The notes beneath the pieces were generated by a model. It had not been told where the DNA came from, ran no database searches, and saw nothing but the letters and a program-made list of their open reading frames with translations. Below are positions 35,138-46,647 of a stretch of 64,000 bases of DNA, one piece after another. This DNA is from Trileptium ribeirensis (lineage: Eukaryota; Nematoda; Enoplea; Enoplida; Thoracostomopsidae), in the NCBI GenBank assembly GCA_030248225.1, contig JASANE010028039.1, positions 1-64,000 on the forward strand, given 5' to 3'. Each line of letters opens with the position of its first letter. Position 1 is the first letter of the stretch. The position numbers were made by a program, and so were the translations under genes.

Positions 35138-35602
35138 GTGTTTATATCGAGGCCCTGTATTTCTGGAAACCTGGCTGCAATTCTGCAACGGTTTCGTCTG
35201 AACGAAGTCGCATTCATGTGTGATGTCGAGAAGACTTTCTTGCAAGTAGGATTGCAACCTTCTGAGCGAGATATTACTCGGTTTCTCTGGTTGCGTGATG
35301 TTACACTTCCTGTGACGGACGACAATATTATCGCATATCTTTTCTGTCGTGTACCGTTCGGATTTGCGTCTAGTCCATTTTTGCTGGACGCCACCAACAA
35401 GCATCATCTCGCTCAGACAAAAACTGATGTTTCTAAAGACATATCCTCCAATTTGTGTGTTGATAACATATTATCCGGCGTTAACGACCTAAAAGCTGCC
35501 GAGTCATGTTATATTGAAGCTAAAACCACATTTTACTCGATTTCAATGAACCTTCGACAATGGTTCACGAATAGTGATGAGTTAAACAATTCATTCAGTT
35601 AA
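35138..35602 (+). pseudogene. BEL/Pao reverse transcriptase fragment
   Basis: A 154-codon frame carries motif A as CDVEKTFLQV, followed by RDITRFLWLRDV, then CRVPFGFASSPFLL and a catalytic box in the form CVDN (usual form YVDD) near 35455-35466. The first catalytic Asp is present; the second acidic position of the box is Asn. The preceding part of the domain lies in other frames upstream to about 34900. Confidence 0.8.
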
Positions 35603-35748
35603 GAAATGCATTGGATGTTGCAGATGGTGAAGCTAAGATGTTCGGGCTTACCTGAAACACAAATTCTAATCATATTTCATGTCTCGGCTTTAAAGATCAC
35701 ACCGGGACACTTATTTCCAAGTGATCTGTTCTCAAATCAGTCAGCACT

Positions 35749-36360
35749 GTGATGGACCCACTTAGATACTTTTGTCCAATTACTATTCGAGGGCGAGTTT
35801 TAATTAAGGAAATCTGGAAATCCAAAGCAGCTTGGGACCAGCCGCTTCAAAGCAGCTTCCGTTCCACCTACTGTGACATTCGAGAAGATTTAGCAAAACT
35901 GCAAGACCTGTCTGTTCCACGGTTCATCAATCATTACAAGGATTACGACCAAGCTCGCCATCAAATTCACTGCTTCTGTGACGCGTCTAAAACCGCTTAC
36001 GCAACTGCCGTCTATCTGAGAAGTACCACTACAAATCGATCAACGGTGGTAAATCTCGTTTTTGACAAAGCTCAGGTATAGCCGTTAAAGGAAGTCACAA
36101 TTCCTCGTCTTGAGCTCTTAGCTGTTGTAATTAATGTTCGGGCAGCAAAATTTGTCGTCAACGAACTCCAACTCCAGTTTGACAATGTTTTTGTCTGGAC
36201 AGATGCTAAAGTCGTTTTATCTTGGATTCGTAATACCAAAGTGCTCACTACCTTCGTACAAAATCGAATTCACGAAATCAAACAGCTCAATTACGTCTAC
36301 CGTTACCTCCCAACTGATCTGAATCCAGCAGATATGCCAAGCAGGGCCGCTCAATGGGTG
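35749..36360 (+). pseudogene. BEL/Pao RNase H region
   Basis: The frame contains CFCDASKTAYATAVYLR (about 35970-36020), the first acidic motif of Pao RNase H. After a stop near 36080 a frame gives PRLELLAVV, then VWTDAKVVLSWI and LNPADMPSR. These motifs are in the expected order and spacing. Confidence 0.8.
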
Positions 36361-36839
36361 ACCTGAACCAATGTAGCCACTGGTGGCATGGTCCAGATTT
36401 CCTCAAAACAGATCCTGATAATTGGCCATCAATGCAACTCTGTCTATCGACTGATGACACAGGTGACATTATGCTGTATCCTAAGTCAGTGTTGAATTGC
36501 TTATTAACGGCGGTCCGAGGGTCCCAACCACCGCAGATTGGTAGCATCATTTCTGTTCACAATTATTCTAGCTGTACAGGTCTTTTTAGAGTAACTGCGT
36601 GGGTCTGTCGATTTGTGAAGAAATGTCAGCTGTGTTCGTTCCAATGCCCTTATCTAGCAAGGAAGTTCGAGAAGCAACTATACTGTGGATACGATATATC
36701 CAGCAAACAGATCTTGATCTCAATTCTACAGCCGAGACTTTCAGAAGCTTGAATCTGTTTTTGGATTATATAGGCATAATCCTGTGTCGCCGTCGGTTAC
36801 AATGCTTGCCACAAACAGCAACACTTTGCCAAAAACAGC

Positions 36840-37752
36840 AATTTCGCTGAGTTTATTGCCTAAAAATCATCGTCTATCTGAACTCATCATCGACCAATGC
36901 CATAACAACTGTCTACATAGCGGAATCTGTCAGACTTTGGCAGAGTTTCGAAACCATTACTGGGTTCTTCACGGTCGGACTTAGGTAGCTAAGACGCTAA
37001 ATAAATGTCAAATTTGCAATCATTTACAGGGTGAGCCCTACAGAATACCAGATAAACCACCCCTTCCTCCATTCCGCTCGTCGCGTGAACCATCATTCTC
37101 TTCCGTCGGTGTTGACTACTTCGGTCCGCTGTTCATCAAGGTTTTCATTCAAGATCCCAGTAGAATCAAAGTTTGTATCTGCCTCTTCACGTGTGCAATT
37201 GTCCGTGCCATTTATTTGGAAGTAGTTTTAGATAACTCTGTCCATCAATTCATCCCTCTGTATGGCAAGCCAAAACTTTTAATTTCGGACAACGCTAAGA
37301 CCTGCAAATCTGCTAGTGGCACTACTGAAAACTTTGTTCTTGTCCAGCGTGGTACAAAAGTTTTTCGACGAATCATCACATAATGAAATTCATACCCGCC
37401 CTGTCACAGCGGATGGGCGGTATGTATGAGTGTATGACCAGAACAGTGAAATGTTGCCTCCGCAAAGTGCTTGGTAACCGACATCTCACTTTAATTCAAT
37501 TACAGACCGTAGTGTACGATGTATCATCAATCGTCAACTCACGGCCACTGATTCCCTGTGATTCAGACGCTGATGAATTAGCTCTCACTCCGTCACATTT
37601 TATGTTGAAACACAGTAAAACAATCGATGTCATTGATTTTCATGATATTAATTCTGATGAATTAGTGGAGTCACGGCGGGATCTAATTTCTTCTTGGCTA
37701 AAGGACCGAAAATTGTTGGAAAAATTTTGGCACAGTTGGCATAAAGAATAAT
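36840..37752 (+). pseudogene. BEL/Pao integrase region
   Basis: A zinc-binding-like segment with HNNCLHSG, then CQICNHL (the H/C finger), is followed by GVDYFGPLF (first catalytic Asp), ISDNAKT (second Asp) and a GGMYECM.RTVK helix where the Glu is expected. The frame changes several times and at least one stop lies within. The last 122-codon frame (37383-37751) is open. Confidence 0.8.
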
Positions 37753-37898
37753 ATCTGCGGGAACACACATCGATTACCAAATTTACTATTATAAACTGTA
37801 CAAGGCCAAAAAAGGCTGTATTCGTTGCAGCAAATTTTTTTATTATGTAAGGCTTCTTCACAATCGTTACGATGTTATAGCTAGACGTCTTTGTAGTA

Positions 37899-38440
37899 AT
37901 GACAGTGTATGCAACGACCCAATTAAGCTTGTTAGTTGGTGGGATCACAGATGGTACATTTCAATATCCATCTGGATTCAAACTATCAATCAAATCATCA
38001 ATCACCAGGGATGTCTACACTGCTATCATTGCTTACTTTGTTCAGTCACAATGGGGCCCCCTTTTAAGACAAACTTGTCGAACGCGGCACGATTTTGGAT
38101 CAAATATCAATTTTATTTCTGCAGGGAATTCTTTCGTGTTAGATACCGGTCTTCGATACGATAAAGCTCGTAAATTTACTGGCGATGTTTACTCAGGAGC
38201 AAATCTATATCGCAGAGTTCTAACGCAAGTATACCAGCAATGGTGCTGCGATTAGCCGATCAAAACATCTTTCACATTGTGCCAGTTGCTTCAAACTTTT
38301 CCATTGGAACCATTTCAACACCACCGCAACATGAATTTACTGTCATTCAAATTAGCGATTCGTGGTTCCCACTTCGGTTGGGGGAGGGTGTCACAGGGAC
38401 GTCAGTCGGCAGGCTGGCCTTCAACACATACACTTAGAGC
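37899..38440 (+). other. Open stretch after integrase in the BEL/Pao element
   Basis: Two frames follow each other (37899-38255 and 38240-38437). The first carries a GGITDGTFQYPSG-like start. I recognise no domain. It occupies the place where some BEL elements carry an extra gene, but a membrane-fusion protein is not evident, and nothing about its sequence lets me name it. Confidence 0.25.
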
Positions 38441-39144
38441 AATTCCGTCTTGTAATTGCCAATTCTGGAACAAATGACTGCCGGCGCCCTCGTCATTCTT
38501 TGGAATTGGCAACAATTGTTGGTTCCTTTGCGAATAAAACTGTCAGCACTTCAAAACACCAGTACACAAATCATTTTCAATAGTGTCTTGCCGTTCAGCA
38601 AAATTCCCAACGCTCGCCAACATAACATATTTCTCCAAAAACACTTGAGCTAGCTTCTCGAACACGAGAATTTTACCTGTGTAGATTGGGAAGATCCCCA
38701 GTGGCTGCAGTTTTATGTTGACGATCATGGCAACCAAAACAATTCAATGTTTCACGACATGGATCGATTCCATTTGTCCCATGCGGGGATCGAGCGGTAT
38801 TGGCAACGTTATCGCGAACTGTATCCTCAACTCACGCAACTCTGCTTGCAGCTTTGCAAGATGCCAGTGTATGCCGACGACGGTCATTAACTAACGGTAT
38901 GTGTAAATTAGACTAGGCCTGTGCGGTCATATCATAGTCCAACGTATTTCACTAATTTTGTTACTGTTTCGTTACCATTTGCTATTCATGCAGTACTTGA
39001 CCAGTGTGGTTAAAGTCATTATATCAATGGTTTTCATTTCAATGCTATCTTTTCATCAATATTGCCCATTCAGTTCAAATCTGTCACATCGATCGCAGCC
39101 TTGGTAACTTTGGTTGCGGACGTTCGAAATCTTTTCGGTGGGAA

Positions 39145-39376
39145 TGTCAAACCGTTTTGATACGTTTGTTTTGTAGTGTTTATTGTGGAAGTCATACTAG
39201 TTCACGAAACTATCTGATCTGCATAAGATGTAAATTGTTTTCTTACGTCTTTCGAGGCTAAGCGCGTTTGTTATCAAAAGTGTTCATGTGGTTATTGAAA
39301 GTTTTAAAGGTGTTTATTTCATTTCTGTACGACGGTAGGGAGGAAATATATTCAACTAACTTATAAGAAAGTAAGA
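39145..39376 (+). repeat. Right LTR of the BEL/Pao element
   Basis: It begins TGTCAAACCGTTTTGATACG and ends near GAAAGTAAGA. It matches the left LTR but carries an extra stretch of about a dozen bases (GAGGCTAAGCGCG region) and several substitutions. The purine-rich CGGTGGGAA just before it is a plausible polypurine tract. Confidence 0.85.
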
Positions 39377-40010
39377 GACGCTGTTTAGCCTAGGTTGGGC
39401 AACCAGATGATAATGATGATAACTTTCTAAACGAGACCAACTGTTATACTGCTTCCACAGTTTCAATGCATACAGTTCATTAACAAGGAAGCAGTTTCTG
39501 GCTGCGTTGTAGATAACGTTACTTTACTTCAATGCAGACTGATTTACAAAGTTTGCAAGCGCACTGACTTGCGTCTGACGCAATTTATGTTAGCCAAGCT
39601 TACAGCTAAGTACTTCTACATAATCGATACTCTCTTACCGAGTTGGACCGGTTTAAATCTAACGTACCCCGCAGGTGTAAAATAGCTGCTACAAGCATCG
39701 ATCTGGCTTTGTTTTGTTAACAAACTCCTGCAGGTTAACATAAAAATTCCTGCTGAAATTATGTGTCCGACTTACGTTTCACAAAATTTTTGAGTTAATC
39801 TTTTCTTTTGCCTGGTTGTATTGGATCCTGATCATTCTATATATGGGTCTATGGGCCGTATATATGTTCGGGCCACATATGAAGCAAAAATGTGGAAAAT
39901 TTCTTACCAAAAAATTTAAACCCGAATTCCGGTTCCGGTATGGTTTTTGCCCTTGGCAGGAACCGCAACCGGAACACGATTTTCGCCGAAACCGGAATTC
40001 CGGTTACTCC
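39377..40010 (+). mobile_element. Family A element, third copy, right part
   Basis: It resumes where 32465 stops and ends with the CCGGAATTCCGGTTACTCC terminus. Together the two parts make a nearly full copy split by a 6.9-kb retrotransposon. Confidence 0.8.
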
Positions 40011-40318
40011 ATGGTACCTATTTCAACTAATAGTATAATAATATCACTATTTAGATAATTAATTAACCAATTAGCATACGTAAAATCATAGAGCTAAAAG
40101 TCACATTTTCATGACCAGGGACATTGAAAACACCCCAAGCGAAAAAAATCAGTAATTTCGGGTGATTTTAAAATTTGCATAAAATTAACCAATTAATTAT
40201 TAATTAGCATATAAGGTCAAGTTTTATACTGCAGAAATGTCATATTCGTGATCAGCAGCATAGAAATCCCCCGTGTGCAATGTTTTTTTTCATTTCTGAG
40301 CACTCCGAAAGTTTTAAA

Positions 40319-41018
40319 ACTAGTAACACGTAAACGTGGGTGACGGAGGCATGGTGGTTAACAATCGGGCGAGTCATTCAAAAGTTATAACACACTTAAT
40401 AATTTTTCACTCATTTTTAAGAGACTTTGCTTAATTTTAAGAGAATTTATAAAGGTAAATAGATCACTCGTATACAGTCTTAGAAAACGTGAAGGTACAT
40501 GTTATGTCAAAAAAAGACCGAGATAGCACGAACGGTTGTCGAGATATGATGAATTTAGGTTTCCCTAAGTCAATTTTAAGAGAATTTGCTTAATTTTTAA
40601 GGAAAGAGATGAAATACGTCAATCAGCTATATACAGCTGTTTAGAAAACGTGAAAAAACATTTTATGTAAAAAAATCGCCGAAATAGCACGAGCGGTTGT
40701 CGAGATGCGGTGAAAAAGCTGAAAAAATGGCAAAAATCCCTAAGTTTGAGCAACATTTGCTTAATTTTGAGTACAAAGCAATTTTCGTAGAAAAAAGTGC
40801 TCAATGAAAGGGCACTCCACAAGAGAATATGCAACACGAATAAAAAAAAATTCTAAAATCGGCCCAGGCGTTCAACCTGCAGACCTGTCTGTGACAAACA
40901 AAAAAAAAGTCACAGAGAAAATTGAAATTTTGCGTCTAGTATATTGATATATATAAAGTTAAATGTACGCCTCCGGCTGCGACTCGCCACCTTCGGTGGC
41001 TCGTCTTGCCTCCGTCAA
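40319..41018. mobile_element. Family B element, shorter copy
   Basis: It matches 29728-30575 closely, but about 160 bp just inside the left end are absent. The ends are the same (ACTAGTAACACG... and ...TTGCCTCCGTCAAT). The two copies are about 10.6 kb apart in the same orientation. Confidence 0.75.
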
Positions 41019-41129
41019 TAATTAGCTAATTAATATTAATTAATAATTAGCTAATTAGCATGTTTTTAACATCCTCGACAATAATAAACATCAGATTCAC
41101 AATCAGCATGGCAATATAATAAATATGGT

Positions 41130-41290
41130 GAATGTCTTTTCAAACTATAAAACGATCTTTTAGCATAATGTATAGTGGTTAAGAAACAATTTGCAAAGAA
41201 AAAACATAAATTTTCATACATAAAATATTTTTTGGATTTAGTTGAACATGGTGGATTTGAAAAGTGGGGGTACCACCACTGTGGACAGAC
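41130..41290 (+). mobile_element. Family D element, partial copy
   Basis: It contains the AGAAACAATTTGCAAA(G)AAAAAACATAAATTTTC stretch in pieces, TAGTTGAACATGG(T)GG and the terminal CACTGTGGACAG. It matches the right end of 57146-57504; the left end is not clear. Confidence 0.6.
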
Positions 41291-41499
41291 AATCAGGACC
41301 CTGGTACTTACGAAATTAGATGCACTCAACAAAAGTACAATTTCATCGTAACCAGCTGTCCCAAAAATCTGTGGTACACCTACGCCTTTTGCCTACACAG
41401 ACAATCAGCTTTCGATAGCATACGTCGATATGCTATATGTGGATATTACACAATACCGCACAAGATGAAACAAAACTAACACCGGTATTGCGTTTTCCA

Positions 41500-42260
41500 T
41501 CCTCAAGTGAAACTTTTCAGATTTTGTGTCGAAGAACCATTAGGGCACCATACCTCAAACCCCATAACTCTAGAACTGGAGCCGTAATCGAAAAACAAAA
41601 TACACGCATAGGCATTTACCATTTTACTATGAAATACAACAAAACTAGCACATGCAATAAGTCTCCAATGCCGGAAAAACCCACAATTGCAAGTTATCAG
41701 CATTCCAGAACGTCATAATAAAATCAGGAATTTTGGGTCGATGAATCATGGGGCGCCATATCCCAGTAACCATGGAACCATCGGTCGCAGAGCAAAATCA
41801 AAACGCAATGAGTTTCACACGCCCAAAAACACCCAACTAAAACTTTCCAACAAAAAAATTTTTCGTCAGGACGTCAGAAGTTTATTTTCAGATCGAGGAA
41901 CCATGGTGGCGCCATACCCCCGTATCTCAAAAACTCCAGATCTGGAGCCTTAATCGAAAAACAGAAAAATAAACATGGGCATTTATCATTTTACGATGAA
42001 ATAAAACCAACCAGAGAAAAAAATTCGAAAGTTAAGATTAAAATAACTTGGCTTTCATGAAGGGTACAAAAATGGGGTAAAATGAGGCAAAAAATACATT
42101 TTGATCCCTGGCCTCAAAACCAGACGTGAAATAAAAAACGCTCATAGATGAACACGGTAAATGAATGGACTATGCCGGTTCGAATGAGCGCAAATCATTA
42201 AAATCGGTTAAGTCGTTCCCGAGTTATGGCCGATCACACACACACAGACGGAATTTAAAA
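41500..42260. repeat. Decayed tandem-like repeat
   Basis: Blocks such as GGAACCATGGTGGCGCCAT, CTGGAGCC(G/T)TAATCGAAAAAC and GGGCATTTA(C/T)CATTTTAC recur near 41540-41690, 41735-41790 and 41885-42010. It ends with the phrase GTTCCCGAGTTATGGCCGAT and a CA-rich tail, typical of non-coding mobile elements. Function unknown. Confidence 0.5.
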
Positions 42261-42480
42261 GCTTTCACCCTTGCAGCACACCATCTCCACTACGTTATAC
42301 TACGTTCTGATAAGTAACGTATTTCTCTAATCTTACGCACTAAAGCGTGGGCAGCAATTTTGTCAACAAAAGCATTACATGGTAACATTGAAAGCTATCG
42401 CTCAGCGGAATTACGCTCCGTCTAGGCGAGAATACAAACAAAATCCAAGAAATAATAAAATACAAATTGCGCTCACTTAC

Positions 42481-42689
42481 TCGCGTGTTCTATCCTGAGT
42501 TCCGTCACCCGTAGTAGAACTGCTTTTTTCACTGCCATTTTTTGAATCTTCTTGCTTACTACTACCAGCAGCAATCGGTGCGGTCGCCAATGACGAAACA
42601 TCAGCGAGGACGCCGCTATCCATGGGTGCCTTCAGTGGGCTCAAAACACGTTGAAGCGACGGAGTTATCTCATTTGTTTTATGGGCAAC
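42481..42689 (-). CDS. Ser-rich exon upstream of the Tudor exons
   Basis: The 209-base exon is bounded by CACTTTTGCAG and GTAAGT. It starts in phase 0 and leaves two spare bases. It encodes VAHKTNEITPSLQRVLSPLK followed by an Ala/Ser-rich part and a charged end (QEDSKNGSEKSSSTTGD). No stop interrupts it, and the splice sites are the strongest in the window. The LSPLK segment and Ser/Thr-rich tail resemble disordered regulatory sequence. It joins in phase to the 38-base exon at 29636-29673. Confidence 0.7.
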
Positions 42690-42732
42690 CTGCAAAAGTG
42701 ACAATATTAGTGTTATGATTTCCAATTTATAA

Positions 42733-43175
42733 CAGTCCTATGCATTTTATCAACTAAATCAGTACCATCAAGACAAAGTAAATCACATGCGTTCACACGA
42801 AGCTACTGTCAGCTCAAAATCTGAGCATGATTCAATCAAAAAAATTTAATGCTGAAATGCGTTGCGGTGAATGATATTAAAAATTTGGTTTCCCAAATTG
42901 TCAATATTGTTCTGTTTTCATCGTGCTTGACCATGTTTATCTCAATTTATATCAGTCTTATGCATTTTATCAACTATATCAGTACCATCAACACAAAATG
43001 AAACACATGCGTTCACACGAAGCTATTGTCAGCTCAAAATCTGAACATGATTTAATCAAAAAAAATTTAATGCTGAAATGCGTTGCGGTGAATGATATTA
43101 AAAATTTGGTTTCCCAAATTGTCAATATAGTTCCTGTTTTCATCGTGCTTGACCGTGTTGATCCCGAAGATGGGG
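42733..43175. repeat. Tandem duplication, unit about 216-222 bp
   Basis: Two adjacent units begin near 42733 and 42955 with TATGCATTTTATCAACT and match at most positions. In the second unit a + strand frame of about 88 codons is open; in the first a one-base loss in an A-run and a few substitutions close it. I do not recognise the product. The - strand is also open over the second unit, so coding is doubtful. Confidence 0.7.
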
Positions 43176-43379
43176 CTGGCGGAACATAAAGGCCACGTCG
43201 TCGATTGCATCTACTGTGCAAGGTACTACTATTATGAAAGTCAATGAATGAGTTCGCATGAATTTGATAATTCTTAGCATAAACACATATTGCAATTTTT
43301 TATTAAATCATATGAAGGTATTGTATATTTCAGTAGCAACTTGCAAGCGAGGATGAAACGAGCGAGCGTGGTTTCATCA

Positions 43380-44150
43380 ACCGGTAATTATATGAAATCA
43401 CCTTGTAACAGGCTTGGTGTTTGAAATATATACTACACTAAAACCTCTCTAATCCTTAAACCATTGAAAACCGTAAAACCTCGTCCACCATAATTCCATC
43501 GACAACAACTAGAATCGCACGAAGTATTCGTGGTAGTCACTAGATAACCAAAACATCGTATTCAGCATGACTTGAAACATATATAGACCATTCTTAATAC
43601 CATGTACGGAATACGTAAACAAACTACCGAAGACAGACTATATTCATAGCAAAACCATCGTATTCCGTGTGCTTGAGAACCTAATAGATACTCGTTGTAA
43701 GGCAAAAACATGCAGCGATATGTCGAAATTACAAAAATCGTTATTTCTGGCAAATGGTCGACGAGCCATATTTGATCCAAAGAATGATCCCACAAAAAAT
43801 TCGCGATCAGTTAAAATTTTAGATCTTGATGAGCTGATTCTGAGCCGGTGGTCTCGGTATTTCGATGCGAAGCCTTGGCATGATATCGGATTCGACAGAC
43901 TGGTACCCGTACGGCCAAAAGTGGCAAAGAAACTTAAAAAACCTGCTATTGCCATTTTGACCATGAAGATGGCATCGAAGCTGTTCGCGTTCAACTAAAT
44001 GGCATGCATTTATCACTTTTGCTGTCGAATAAAAAATATCGAAGTCTGTCGGCCCGAAGATGAGTTATTCGTGACAGAACCAGACAAAAAACAATTTTTC
44101 ACTAACTTTTCTACATAGACAATTATTCTTGATGAGCTGTAAGCAATACG
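43380..44150 (+). repeat. Family E dispersed repeat
   Basis: It carries TATTCAGC(A/G), the TTATTTCTGGCAAA, AGATCTTGATGAGCTGATTCT, GCTGTTCGCGTTCAACT and TTTGCTGTCGAATAAAAAA blocks in order. A 109-codon frame on + and a 116-codon frame on - overlap it. They are chance frames. Confidence 0.7.
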
Positions 44151-44159
44151 TATTCAAAC

Positions 44160-44860
44160 AACTGAAGATAGACTTACTATATTCTGGAAATCGGTTTCAT
44201 TAGCCCTAAACCCATTGAAAACACATGAAAAAGGCTTGAACTATGCACGATACTCAAGATAACCAAATCATTGTATTCAGCGTTCGGAAAAACCTGCATT
44301 GCAATACATAACCAAACAAATGAAAATAGAGTTCATTTTGAATTGGTATAATAGGATCAAATTCGACACTGGATAACAAAGCCATTGTATCCAGCGTGCT
44401 TGATAACCTAACATGAACTCATTGTAGGGTAAAACACAAAATAACATTTCAAAAATTGAAAAATCGATAATTCTGCCAAAGGTCTCACAGCGGCAAAGGG
44501 CATAGTCTCACAAAAAAGCAATGGGCTGCAAAGTCATAGATCTTGATGAGCTGATTCTGCATGTCATTTTTCGATATGATGCCCGTGTCACTGCGAAACT
44601 CTGGCGACCATATGGCGAGATTTGACAAAGAACCATTAAAAACCTGATTTTCCACAATTTTGACACCGAAGTTAGAATCGGAGCTGTTCGCGTTCAACTA
44701 AGGGCACATCCTCGTCACTTTTGCTATCGAATAAAAAAAATTACCGAAATTCATCCATCCGAAGACGAGTTATGAATGACAAAAACAAAGAAATTTTCAC
44801 GACTTTACATCTAGCGTCCTCAGTGGAAACCCCGCTCGCTTCGTTTTAATTACGCTACTG
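44160..44860 (+). repeat. Family E dispersed repeat, adjacent copy
   Basis: It repeats the block order of the preceding copy, ending with GTGGAAACCCCGCTCGCTTCG. The two lie head to tail, so this could be a tandem duplication of the family. Confidence 0.7.
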
Positions 44861-45010
44861 CAGATATTCAAATACGGTAAATGTTTGTTTCTGCAGCTAT
44901 TTTAGTCGCTGTCCTCCACGCTTTATTTCTATGGAGTAAAAGATACTGCAGCCAACTATCGATGGCTCCAAGTTATTGAATAATGCATTTAAATCCTTGC
45001 TAGAGGCAGG

Positions 45011-45178
45011 TTATAACCGGAACCAAAATTTACCGCAACCGGAACCGTCCATTTAAACTGGATCCGGAACCTGGTTTTCGAAATTTATATATGGTAAAAC
45101 AGATGAAGGAACAAATGAAGGTATAGTTGATTTAAAATGCATTAAAAATAACTTTTACATTCAACTTAATGCAGTGCG
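45011..45178 (+). mobile_element. Family A element, fourth copy, left part
   Basis: It starts TTATAACCGGAACC and follows the full copy until AATGCAGTGCGATGG, where a non-LTR retrotransposon begins. It resumes near 46650 with AAGTGCGTTGG. The words CAGTGCGATGG and AAGTGCGTTGG look like the two sides of a target duplication of about 11 bp. Confidence 0.8.
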
Positions 45179-46640
45179 ATGGTCGAAAGTGCATGTGCGA
45201 ACGGCAATAGTGCCAAAATGTACCGTATTATCCGAGAGTGTACCGGATTCAAGCGGACCATTAATGAATGTGTGACTGATTCCTCCGGACGTCCGATTGT
45301 CGACATGGATGATAAATTGGAGCGCTGGGTGGAATATTTCCATGGTTTGCTCAACGTAGAAAATAGGGCAGCTGTCAACCCTTACGTCGACCGCATGTCA
45401 GCACAACTGCTTGATTTGGGAGAGCATAACTGCTCAGTAGATGCGCCAGCTGTAGACAAAGTGCTGACAGCCATCAAGACATTGCGTCTCTGTAAGGCAT
45501 TCGGTGAAGACGATATCCACCCTGACCCGATTGCGCAAGCCGCTGATGTGCTCAAACACCCCATGCACCGTCTGTTGGAATCAATCTGGAACCGCGAGAC
45601 AGTACCATCGGACTGGTGAGTTGCTGTTATCATACCGCTGTATAAGAAAGGAACCAGGCCGGCATGCAGCGATGCCCGCGAAATTAGTCTCCTGGATATC
45701 TCTCAAAGGTGCTAGAGAATGTACTGTTGGCTCGCATGCGTCCCCACGTGAAATACGATGCCGCGAAAGCCAGACAGGATTTCGGCCAGGGCGAGGCTGC
45801 AGCGACCAGATTCATTCCGTCCGGCAAATACTCGAACGACGCTCTGAATACCGACAATAGCCATCTGCATAGAGTTCAGGTCCGCCTTCGATACTGTTAA
45901 CAAGGATGCTCTCTGGTGGATACTCAGAGCAGATAGGGTACCTGATAAGCTGATACGCGTGTTAAAGGCCCTTTACTTAGACACAAAGGCAAAAGTTCGG
46001 GCATACGGCAGAGACTCTCGCCCGTTTGATATCAACGCTGGTGTCCGCCAAGGAGCTATGACATCACCTGTCCTGTTGAACTCCGTGCGCCCCTGTGGAG
46101 TAAAAACTCGGTCTCTGAGAACGAAAGGACGACTTTACACGGAGCTGGTTCGATCAGTTTTTGCTCTACTCGTGCGAAACTTCGACGTTAAATGCCCCCT
46201 TATCATCCAGGCTTTCCGGTTTTGAGACCCACTGAATGCGAACAATACACGGGGTGACAATGCAAGCACACGTGCACAATAACGAATTGCGCCAACGTCT
46301 GGATATCAAACGATCGATCTTGTCACACATCAAACATCGACGGCTCACCTAGCTGGGACACATGCTCCGAAAGCACGACCAGAGGACCCCCTACAGAACG
46401 CTCTGTTTTCAGTCGGATGCAGCATGGCGCCGTCCACCAGGCAGAGTAAAAAATAGTTGGAAGCGGATGGTGCACAATGAAATGAAGCACCTGTCGAACG
46501 GAGTCCGTCATCAAAGGATGGAAACCATCCGGAACAACATGGATCGACTACCTATCTGAGATCGCGAGCAACCGCAATCAATGGTCGAGAGGTGTCAAAT
46601 CATGCTGCCAGTGAACTCGAACAGAGTCGCTCCGCCTAAG
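45179..46640 (+). mobile_element. Non-LTR retrotransposon fragment, internally deleted
   Basis: The 146-codon frame at 45179-45619 contains YRIIRECTGFKRTINE and a WVEYFHGLLN segment, as found just before the reverse transcriptase of CR1/Jockey-type elements of flatworms and molluscs. After a stop, frames show FGQG-like and RSAFDTVNKDALWW motifs (palm A), then INAGVRQGAMTSPVL (B). A deletion then joins directly to the C-terminal RRLTxLGHMLRKHDQRTP and WRRPPGRVKNSWK parts, skipping the catalytic-box region. It is truncated at the 5' end, as usual for such elements. Confidence 0.8.
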
Positions 46641-46647
46641 TTAAGTC

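Larger units (their letters stand above)
32466..39376 (+). mobile_element. BEL/Pao LTR retrotransposon with both LTRs, eroded
   Basis: Two direct LTRs flank about 6.5 kb of interior that reads, in order, gag, zinc knuckles, protease-like region, reverse transcriptase, RNase H, integrase and a further open stretch. Every region is interrupted by frameshifts or stops, so it cannot move by itself. It lies inside a family A element. No clean target duplication could be identified. Confidence 0.9.

Noticed and set aside
43644..43998. Overlapping frames of 109 and 116 codons on opposite strands
   Set aside because: Both coincide with a family E copy; two overlapping open strands without family similarity point to chance.
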